From positions 1 through 36,212 of the forward strand of contig LIUG01000179.1 in NCBI GenBank assembly GCA_001462245.1: 36,212 nucleotides of DNA, in the 5' to 3' direction. Under the pieces are notes generated by a model, which searched no databases, had not been told where the DNA came from, and worked only from the letters and a program-made list of their open reading frames with translations. Each line of letters starts with the position of its first letter. Within the stretch, counting starts at the first letter, position 1. Of this stretch, positions 22,464-30,606 are shown piece by piece. The translations under genes and the position numbers were made by a program. This stretch comes from Candidatus Fibrimonas termitidis. GTDB taxonomy: Bacteria > Fibrobacterota > Fibrobacteria > Fibrobacterales > Fibrobacteraceae.

Positions 22464-24197
22464 ATGAAAAACATCAAAATTGGCGTGAAATTGGTATGCT
22501 CTTTCCTGCTCGTTTCTTTGTTAATGGCGATTTTGGGGATATACCTCATTGCCACAATGCGAAGCATGGACGAAAGAGATACTGTTCTATATGAACAAGG
22601 CGCAGATCCTTTGGCTACATTGGTAGGTACCAACGGAGAAACCGGTCTATTGCGAGTGTTTGCCCGCAATATCGCCTTGGCAAAAACATCGGAAGAGCGC
22701 CGTATTTGGTTAGATAGCATATACTCACACAAAAAAACATTAAAAGATGATACGGACGACCTGATAAAAACGGCTCTTTCGGATGAGGTAAGAAAAGAAG
22801 CAAGGGATTTGGATATAGCGATAAACAGATATATGGATGCAACGGCCGATTATGTAAAAGTCATAGACCAAGGCGGGCCTACTACTTTTACGCCGGCTTT
22901 GAACAGTGCCGCTAAGGATATGATGACTTTAGTGGATGCTCTTTCTCAAAGGAAGGTGAGCAGCGCAAAAGAGATGGCAGATAGCAATACAGAGATAGCA
23001 AACAATGCAATAACAGTTGCGATCACCTTTTTAATAGTAATTTTTGTGCTCTCACTGATTATAGGTTTTTACATGACTTTTTCCATTACACGTCCGCTAA
23101 AGATTATTGTGGATGATGTCAAGGCAGTGGAAGCCGGTGATTTAACCACAGCCGTCAACTTTGACCGCAAAGATGAGCTTGGAGAACTGGGAAAGGCACA
23201 GGACTCTTTGTCAGGCAAATTTCGCACCGTTCTCAAGGGTATGCGTATAAATTCGGATACTTTAGCCGGTTCATCGGAAGAACTTTCCGCCGTAAGCAGG
23301 CAATTGGCAAGCGGGGCAGAGGAAACCGTTAACCAGAGCAATACGGTAGCCAGCACCGCCGAAGAAATGGCCGTCAATATAAATGCGATGGTAAGCGCAA
23401 CGGAAGAGGCTAGCGTTAATGCAAACGAAGTAGCCGGTACCGCAGAACAGATGAGCGCAAACATGAACACCATAGCCGCCGCCATAGAAGAGATGAGCGC
23501 CAGCATAAACCAGATAGCCAGCAACACAAGCGAAGTTCGTGAGATTGCAACAGATGCAACGAGCAAATCCGCAGATGCAACAAATGCGATGAACAAACTC
23601 GGCATAGCCGCCAAAGAGATAGGCCAGGTGACCGATGTGATAAAGAAAATAGCGGATAAAACAAACCTTCTCGCATTGAACGCAACCATAGAAGCGGCAT
23701 CTGCGGGCGAGGCCGGCAAAGGCTTTGCGGTTGTAGCAGGCGAAATAAAAGAACTGGCCAACCAGAGTGCCACAAGCGCAGACGATATAGCTCACCGCAT
23801 AGAAGGCATTCAGACGGGCACCAACGAAGCAGTTGATGTGATTAAGAAAGTTTCGGACATAATAGAGAAAATCAATGGATCCATCGTAGCCATATCGGGC
23901 CACGTGAGCCAGCAAACCAAGGCGAGCAACGAGATTGCGAGCAATGTAGCTCAGGCGAACACGGGTTCAAAACGTGTAGCCAGTGCCATAGGCGAGGTAG
24001 CCAAGGGTGCAAACGATATCAGTCGCAACGCAGGCGAAGTGGCCAAGGGCGCAACCAATGTGAGCAATAACGCTGTTGGCATGAGCAAGGCCGCCAAGGA
24101 AAGCGCGCAAGGTGCAAGCCAAGTGAACCAAAGCGCAAGTGATTTGGCAAAAATCGCTGAGGAACTGAAGCGAACAATTTCTCAGTTTAAGGTATAG
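22464..24197 (+). CDS. Methyl-accepting chemotaxis protein (second of the pair)
   Basis: A 577-residue paralogue of the preceding gene. TM1 is about 9-30, the periplasmic part differs clearly from its twin (for example ERDTVLYEQGADPLATLVG), TM2 is about 185-207, the HAMP domain reads SITRPLKIIVDDVKAVEAGD, and the signalling domain has the same KTNLLALNATIEAASAGEAGKGF hairpin. The conserved cytoplasmic half with a divergent sensor suggests duplication followed by a change of ligand. An AGGAGAAG ribosome site precedes the ATG. The nadB frame starts four bases after its stop, so nadB may be read from this promoter. Confidence 0.94.
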   Translation: MKNIKIGVKLVCSFLLVSLLMAILGIYLIATMRSMDERDTVLYEQGADPLATLVGTNGETGLLRVFARNIALAKTSEERRIWLDSIYSHKKTLKDDTDDLIKTALSDEVRKEARDLDIAINRYMDATADYVKVIDQGGPTTFTPALNSAAKDMMTLVDALSQRKVSSAKEMADSNTEIANNAITVAITFLIVIFVLSLIIGFYMTFSITRPLKIIVDDVKAVEAGDLTTAVNFDRKDELGELGKAQDSLSGKFRTVLKGMRINSDTLAGSSEELSAVSRQLASGAEETVNQSNTVASTAEEMAVNINAMVSATEEASVNANEVAGTAEQMSANMNTIAAAIEEMSASINQIASNTSEVREIATDATSKSADATNAMNKLGIAAKEIGQVTDVIKKIADKTNLLALNATIEAASAGEAGKGFAVVAGEIKELANQSATSADDIAHRIEGIQTGTNEAVDVIKKVSDIIEKINGSIVAISGHVSQQTKASNEIASNVAQANTGSKRVASAIGEVAKGANDISRNAGEVAKGATNVSNNAVGMSKAAKESAQGASQVNQSASDLAKIAEELKRTISQFKV

Positions 24198-24201
24198 GTA
24201 G

Positions 24202-25717
<1,516 letters not shown>

Positions 25718-25731
<14 letters not shown>

Positions 25732-25750
25732 TGCCCATATTCCGAGTGCT
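25718..25750 (-). terminator. Rho-independent terminator of the porin gene
   Basis: On the minus strand AGCACTCGGAATA pairs with TATTCCGGGTGCT (one mismatch, seven-base loop) and is followed by TTTTT. It starts 12 bases after the porin stop. It overlaps the 3-prime end of nadB, whose stop is within the loop side; in the plus direction there is no clear T-run. Confidence 0.88.
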
Positions 25751-25761
25751 TGTATATGGAT

Positions 25762-27000
25762 TTATTTGAATGCGTAATTAAGTACTAATTCAAATCGATT
25801 TAGCTTACCGCTATCAACTTTTTCCGCTTTTCCGTCTTTTATCTCATCCGCATAATCCGTTTTCAGGTTAGCATATTCAAAACCGATATACATGGTTTCA
25901 GCAATATTGTACTTCAAGTTTCCGAATATCACCGTATTCTTGTTCGGACTTTTCTTTTTCTCCCTGTTTTCGTCAATGGCTTCAAGACCCATGCCGCCGG
26001 CGATAGAAAAGCCAAGTGGAAGTTTTACGGTTGCTGCGCCCCAGCCGCCCATTGATTGTACGCCAGCTCCTTCTCTGGGTGTTCCGTCTTCTCTGTCGGC
26101 AGGAGTGCTGGTTATGTTTATACTTCCGTTGTTGTATTGTTTAAGATTCTGCCCATAAAAAAGTTCTCCGGAAAGATTTATGATGCTAATCACAGGCAAA
26201 GATAAACTTGCAACGCCAGACCAAGAAGTTGGCGGTGCAACCCAGTCATCCTCGTCTTTTGCAGCTACACCGGCAGAATCATTAGCAGCGAGTTCTTCAA
26301 AAGCATAATGTCCGCTAAGGATAATCTCTATGTTTTGTTTTTCCCCCGCCCAGACAGCAGGGATTTTCCCTTTCACGGAGCCTTGGAAGGCTGGGAAGGC
26401 TGGCGAAGCAGGTGCTTTGTCCTCTGTGGCTGCAACGGCTATTTCAACCGGACCAATGGCTTGGGTCAACCGGAGCTGTGGACGGCGGGTACCAAGAGAA
26501 CCTTGAGATTTCAACCCGCCTTGGTTAAGTGTAGGAGCACTCAAAGGAGCTATCAAATCGCTAGCTTGACCCATTAACAAGGTGAAACCGATGTCTTTGA
26601 ATTTTACCTGCCCATAAGATTGCCTTATGCGGAAGCCACCCACTCCATTGCCTGCTCGATCATTATTGTTTGAAAAGTCGGATTCAAATTTACCGGATAT
26701 TTCAGGTGCGCCCTCTTTTTGAGGACCGGCTAAATTAAAACCTATTCTTGTTTGGTTCACATTAAAAAGGAAACGGCCTTCGCCGTCCTCGGCTTTTGAC
26801 GGAATAATTTCCGTCCAGTTTTTGCCGCCGTTATTGCCGTCTTCGTAAACGGCATTTGCCTGCAAAAAGCCGTATAGAGAAATTTTTGTTCCCCCTACAT
26901 TCACAACAGGTATGTCTTCTGCCGCTGCCATTGATGTACCAACTAACAAAGCGGCAACAGACAGCTTTGCCAATTTTGCGGTTTTGTTTTGAATCTTCAT
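25762..27000 (-). CDS. Outer-membrane porin
   Basis: A 412-residue beta-barrel protein with signal peptide KLSVAALLVGTSMAAA (cleavage after about residue 27). The mature part starts with VNVGGTKISLYGFLQANAVYEDG, then has alternating beta segments typical of general or DcaP-like porins (RFLFNVNQTRIGFNLAGP, FRIRQSYGQVKF, FTLLMGQASD). The C-terminus is RFELVLNYAFK, an aromatic-rich final strand. An AGAGGAA site precedes the ATG at about eight bases. Upstream lie four direct repeats at 11-bp spacing that resemble a Pho box, so it may import phosphate or another anion under starvation. The substrate is inferred from regulation only. Confidence 0.85.
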   Translation of the reverse strand: MKIQNKTAKLAKLSVAALLVGTSMAAAEDIPVVNVGGTKISLYGFLQANAVYEDGNNGGKNWTEIIPSKAEDGEGRFLFNVNQTRIGFNLAGPQKEGAPEISGKFESDFSNNNDRAGNGVGGFRIRQSYGQVKFKDIGFTLLMGQASDLIAPLSAPTLNQGGLKSQGSLGTRRPQLRLTQAIGPVEIAVAATEDKAPASPAFPAFQGSVKGKIPAVWAGEKQNIEIILSGHYAFEELAANDSAGVAAKDEDDWVAPPTSWSGVASLSLPVISIINLSGELFYGQNLKQYNNGSINITSTPADREDGTPREGAGVQSMGGWGAATVKLPLGFSIAGGMGLEAIDENREKKKSPNKNTVIFGNLKYNIAETMYIGFEYANLKTDYADEIKDGKAEKVDSGKLNRFELVLNYAFK

Positions 27001-27070
27001 AGAATTCCTCTAGCTGAGTTAAATCGGATACAAAGTTAGAAACCACTTATTAAATTTCCATTAGGGATTA

Positions 27071-27108
27071 ACTAAAAAACAGTTAAAGGTTTGCTAAGAA
27101 AAAGTTAA
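27071..27108 (-). promoter_or_regulatory. Pho-box-like operator: four TTAAC-type repeats at exact 11-bp spacing
   Basis: On the minus strand TTAAC (27108-27104), TTAGC (27097-27093), TTAAC (27086-27082) and TTAGT (27075-27071) recur every 11 bases with T-rich spacers. Response regulators of the PhoB/PhoP/SphR group bind direct repeats with this period. TTTAAT, about 10-20 bases further toward the porin, could be the -10. The site lies 70-108 bases before the porin ATG and about 40-80 before uppS on the other strand. Confidence 0.6.
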
Positions 27109-27131
27109 GATGATATAGTTGCAATAAACGT

Positions 27132-27141
27132 TTACTAAATT
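27132..27141 (+). promoter_or_regulatory. Leaderless-type extended -10 promoter of uppS
   Basis: TTACTAAATT ends eight bases before the uppS ATG and is preceded by AACGT, as in the promoter at 33432. The expected transcription start is about two bases before the ATG. Confidence 0.5.
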
Positions 27142-27149
27142 AAACTTGA

Positions 27150-27857
27150 ATGCAAAAATCACTGAAGCATATAGCCGTTATAATGGACGGCAACGGACGT
27201 TGGGCAAAATCTAAGGGGCTGGAACGTTTTTTAGGGCATAGGCAGGGCACAAGGGCTACGGTTGCTGTTGTTGAAGCCGGAGTAGAACTCGGTTTGGAAC
27301 ATTTAACCCTTTTTGTTTTTAGCTCGGAAAATTGGCAGCGTCCTAAAAGGGAAGTTGAATATCTTATGAATTTGCTCGTTGAGATGGTTGCCCAAGAAGT
27401 TCCCAATCTGATGAAGAATAATGTGAAGCTATATGTTATAGGCAATTTGAACAAACTCCCAGAAACGCCAAGGCAAAAGTTGCTGGAAGCGGTGGAGCAA
27501 ACTTCGCAAAATTCCGGAATGCAATTGAATTTGGCCATATCTTACGGCGGGAGAATGGAAATTGTGGATGCCACTCGCGAAATAGCAGAACTTGTTAAAA
27601 AAGGCGAACTAAATCCGGAAACTCTTGACGAGGCGGAATTCGCAAAGCATCTATATTTACGAGGTGCTCCGGATCCCGATTTGGTTATACGCACGGGCGG
27701 TGAATACAGGCTTTCCAACTATCTGCTATGGCAAGCAGCCTACAGCGAATTTTTTGTAAGCGATGTCCTATGGCCCAACTTTACAAAAGAGGATTTTGCA
27801 AAAGCCATAAAGTTCTACAACACTAGGCAACGCCGCTTTGGAAAAGTGGTGGAGTAA
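27150..27857 (+). CDS. uppS: Isoprenyl transferase (undecaprenyl diphosphate synthase)
   Basis: Cytoplasmic cis-prenyltransferase that makes the C55 lipid carrier for peptidoglycan and other envelope polymers. The 235-residue protein has the family start HIAVIMDGNGRWAKSKGL with the catalytic Asp in MDGNGRWA, then GHRQGT, LTLFVFSSENWQRP, LAISYGGRMEIVDA, and the C-terminal PDLVIRTGGEYRLSNYLLWQAAYSEFFV block. There is no ribosome site and the promoter -10 abuts the start, suggesting a leaderless transcript. It is divergent from the porin and convergent with the Omp85-like gene. Confidence 0.96.
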   Translation: MQKSLKHIAVIMDGNGRWAKSKGLERFLGHRQGTRATVAVVEAGVELGLEHLTLFVFSSENWQRPKREVEYLMNLLVEMVAQEVPNLMKNNVKLYVIGNLNKLPETPRQKLLEAVEQTSQNSGMQLNLAISYGGRMEIVDATREIAELVKKGELNPETLDEAEFAKHLYLRGAPDPDLVIRTGGEYRLSNYLLWQAAYSEFFVSDVLWPNFTKEDFAKAIKFYNTRQRRFGKVVE

Positions 27858-27864
27858 TATTTAC

Positions 27865-29433
27865 TCACAACTCCATCTTTCCCACAAAGGAAAACCTTGG
27901 CGAGAAACCGTTCTTAAGGTCGCCGTTCAAAGGCCAAGACAAATTTATGTGACTCACTATGCCTTGCACCGATTTTGAAGAAGATGCCCTTAACCCAATG
28001 CCCGCTTGGTAAATCAAATCGCGTGGCTCAAAGGCTTGCAACCTGTCGGTTGCTTGGCCTGCTGTTAAAAATACTGCGAAAGATGGAATTTGAGTTAAAA
28101 GTTCAAAGTTTGGAAAATACCTTTGCTCTGCCTTAAATGCAAATGTGTTTTCGCCTGCTAGGTAATGAGCGGGAAAACCGGTGAAAATTGAATTGCCGTC
28201 TAAATAGAGCTGGCGAGCATATGTTGTTTTTTGCCATGACTCAACTTGCGCACTCAAAACTGAAGATAATTTCAAAATTGGTTTAAAAATATATTCGCTA
28301 AAAAGCACATTGTGCATATCCCTGATATCTTTAGTATCGTTATCGTCATAGTAAAAAGTATTTAGCCCCCTAGTTAAAAAATAATGCTCTTTTGTGCCGA
28401 GCGATAGGTTTATTTTATGCTCAAAATACCAGTCATCATTTTCGGCTTTCAATTCCTCAAAATTTTTCGCAATTACACTCTTAATGTAATAACCATACTC
28501 CACATCCTCCGCCCATTTCACCCTATGCAAATTATATCTCTTATCCAAACGAATACGGCTAGCCGCCACCGAAACCCCCAAACGAGAATCCTTCCCACTC
28601 CCCACTCCCCACTCCCCACTCCCCATCTTATGAAAATCATACCCCACGCCCAAATAAGTTTTAAACGAAGTTCCGCCAAAAGAACGTGAGAGCCAAAAAG
28701 ACAAAGAGTCTTCTTTAAAATTCTCTATTTCCTTAATTGGATCCGGATTTTTGCTTTCGTAATATTTTTCATCTCTCTCCGACCAAAGCCACTCTGCATT
28801 ATACGACCACTGATTTTTTGCACGGCTTATAAAGGGGTAGCTCAGTCCCACGCTTCTGGAAAAACCATCCGTGTTTTCGCTGAGCAAAAAATTGAATCTG
28901 TTGTAAGGAAAAATAAAATCCTCGGTTTTGTAAAGCAAATATCTTAAATCCCTGTCTTCTGCACGTTCATAAAAAAAGCCTATGGTATGCCCAAAACCCA
29001 GCAAATTGTTCTCCAGCAATCCAACAGACCAAAGCCACTTTTCGCCGGGCTTCCCAAGCGAAATGGTTGGGGAAAAAGTCCAGTTATCGCTGGTTTCTAT
29101 ATATAAATCCGTATTTCCCAGCGAATCCTTTTTTGCCTCTATTTTTGCATCGCTAATGTATGGCAAGGCACGCAGATTTTTTTCCATATCCTGTATTTCC
29201 GAATACGGAATGGTATCGCCTTCGTTAAAAGGGAGTTTGGCTCTGATAACGGATTCCTTTGTTTCTATATGAAACCAATTTCCGAATTTGTATATTTTTT
29301 TTTCCGTTGAGGTGTGGGTTACGGCATCATCAAAAACATCTTTTGGGTAAACGTAAATTTTGGAAATTCTTAAAGAGTCTTCCGAAAAGGCAAAGGATAT
29401 AAGGCAGAGTATCGCTATAAAAAATAAAGGCAC
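27865..29433 (-). CDS. Omp85/BamA-like outer-membrane protein with one POTRA domain
   Basis: A 522-residue exported protein with a short signal peptide (PLFFIAILCLISFAFS). Residues about 20-115 form a single POTRA-like domain (KLPFNEGDTIPYSEIQDMEKNLRALPYISDAKIEAKKDS). The rest is a beta-barrel with alternating strands from SPTISLGKPGEKWLWSVGLLENNLLGFGHTIGFFYE on, ending PRFSFVGKMEL. It is too short for BamA (five POTRAs, about 800 residues) and is more like small Omp85/TamA-related proteins. It starts at GTG, six bases after nuoD. A heptamer repeat encodes the inserted MGSGEWGVGSGK in the middle of the barrel, probably a loop. Confidence 0.8.
   Translation of the reverse strand: MPLFFIAILCLISFAFSEDSLRISKIYVYPKDVFDDAVTHTSTEKKIYKFGNWFHIETKESVIRAKLPFNEGDTIPYSEIQDMEKNLRALPYISDAKIEAKKDSLGNTDLYIETSDNWTFSPTISLGKPGEKWLWSVGLLENNLLGFGHTIGFFYERAEDRDLRYLLYKTEDFIFPYNRFNFLLSENTDGFSRSVGLSYPFISRAKNQWSYNAEWLWSERDEKYYESKNPDPIKEIENFKEDSLSFWLSRSFGGTSFKTYLGVGYDFHKMGSGEWGVGSGKDSRLGVSVAASRIRLDKRYNLHRVKWAEDVEYGYYIKSVIAKNFEELKAENDDWYFEHKINLSLGTKEHYFLTRGLNTFYYDDNDTKDIRDMHNVLFSEYIFKPILKLSSVLSAQVESWQKTTYARQLYLDGNSIFTGFPAHYLAGENTFAFKAEQRYFPNFELLTQIPSFAVFLTAGQATDRLQAFEPRDLIYQAGIGLRASSSKSVQGIVSHINLSWPLNGDLKNGFSPRFSFVGKMEL
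28594..28625 (+). repeat. Heptanucleotide tandem repeat (CCCACTC) inside the Omp85-like gene
   Basis: Four perfect CCCACTC units plus a partial one. On the coding (minus) strand it reads GAGTGGG repeats, encoding GSGEWGVGSG. Copy changes would shift the frame. A related GGGAGTAGG/CACTCCC sequence makes up the inverted repeat at 14449-14577. Confidence 0.9.
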
Positions 29434-29439
29434 GGAGTT

Positions 29440-30585
29440 TTACCTGTCAATTTCCGGTATCACAGGGTCCAGCGTTGCCATTATGGTTACCAAATCGGAA
29501 ATTTTGTGCCCTCTGCTCATTTCATTAAGAGAAAGCATATTCGCAAAACTTGGGCTGCGAGTGTGAATGCGATGGGGTTTGTCACCTTTTTCCGCTACTA
29601 TGTAAGTTCCGTAAATGCCTTTGGCTGTTTCCGTTTGTGCGTAATACCTGCCTTGCGGGAGTTTGTAGCTGAGTTTTGGAGGTGAGCGGTAGGGACCGCT
29701 GGGGAATTTTTTTATGCACTGTTCCAAAATTTTCATGGACTCGTGAATTTCCAGCATTCTAACTATATAACGGGCGTAGCAATCGCCTTCGGTGGCAGTA
29801 GGAACATCGAAATCCAGAGAGCCGTAAATTGAGTAGGGATCATTTTTGCGAACATCGTAATCGGAGCCGCTCGCTCTTAGAACCGGGCCGGAACAGCCAA
29901 GGGCAATGGCTCTTTCTTTTGAAAGAACTCCTACGCCTTGCGAGCGGAACAGCACAATAATATTTTTAGTGAGCAGGGTTTCGTAATCTTTCAGGGTGGG
30001 TTTAAGGTGCTCCATAAATGCCTTGATCCTTGGGATAAAGGTATCCGGCACGTCTTTAATGGAGCCGCCGGGTCTGAAAAAATTCATTGTGAGCCGTTGT
30101 CCGCACACCTCTTCAAAAATATCGTGTACCATTTCTCGTTCTTTAAAACCGTAAAGCAACGCTGTTTGCCCGCCCAAATCGCCGCCAAAGCAAGCGTAAA
30201 AAACCAAGTGCGAAGCAATGCGGTTGAGTTCGCAGAGCATTACCCTGATGTACTCGCCCCGCTCGGGAACGCCTATTCCCATAGCCTTTTCTATTGCCAT
30301 GCAAACGCAGTGGTTGTTCTGGTGCGAGGTGAGGTAGTCTTGCCTATCGGTGAGGGGAATGTAGTGAATGTAGCTTTCGCTCTCCGCTTGTTTTTCCAAA
30401 CCCCTGTGTATATAACCCATATGCGGCACAACTTCAATTATAGTTTCGCCGTCCAAACGCAAAACAAGGCGCAACGCTCCGTGCGTACTGGGGTGCTGCG
30501 GCCCCATATTGACAAAAAACTCCTCAGACACGCTGGAAAGCGGCGGCAGTTTAAAGCCCGGAGGCAGCGGGGTGTGTGTGGACAT
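29440..30585 (-). CDS. nuoD: NADH-quinone oxidoreductase subunit D (49-kDa subunit), orphan
   Basis: NuoD is a peripheral-arm subunit of respiratory complex I beside the quinone site. The 381-residue protein has the family motifs MGPQHPSTHGALRLVLRLDGE, PHMGYIHRGLEKQAE, YLTSHQNNH, ELNRIASHL, GVLSKERAIALGCSGPVLRASGSDYDVRK, PPKLSYKLPQGRYYAQTETAKG and DLVTIMATLDPVIPEIDR; the usual ending is DPVMGECDR. Other nuo genes are not next to it: an Omp85-like gene follows and a C10 protease precedes. TTAC-TATATT ends seven bases before the ATG with no ribosome site, suggesting a leaderless mRNA. Confidence 0.95.
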   Translation of the reverse strand: MSTHTPLPPGFKLPPLSSVSEEFFVNMGPQHPSTHGALRLVLRLDGETIIEVVPHMGYIHRGLEKQAESESYIHYIPLTDRQDYLTSHQNNHCVCMAIEKAMGIGVPERGEYIRVMLCELNRIASHLVFYACFGGDLGGQTALLYGFKEREMVHDIFEEVCGQRLTMNFFRPGGSIKDVPDTFIPRIKAFMEHLKPTLKDYETLLTKNIIVLFRSQGVGVLSKERAIALGCSGPVLRASGSDYDVRKNDPYSIYGSLDFDVPTATEGDCYARYIVRMLEIHESMKILEQCIKKFPSGPYRSPPKLSYKLPQGRYYAQTETAKGIYGTYIVAEKGDKPHRIHTRSPSFANMLSLNEMSRGHKISDLVTIMATLDPVIPEIDR

Positions 30586-30592
30586 TTGGGGT

Positions 30593-30602
30593 AATATAGT
30601 AA
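30593..30602 (-). promoter_or_regulatory. Leaderless-type extended -10 promoter of nuoD
   Basis: On the minus strand TTACTATATT ends seven bases before the nuoD ATG, with CAC just upstream exactly as before the 418-aa gene. The transcription start would be at or one base before the ATG. Confidence 0.55.
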
Positions 30603-30606
30603 GTGA

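Noticed and set aside
21362-23915. Long minus-strand ORFs (up to 234 aa) across the two chemoreceptors
   Set aside because: They are antisense shadows of the repetitive Ala-rich coiled-coil coding sequence and appear at matching places in both paralogues for that reason.
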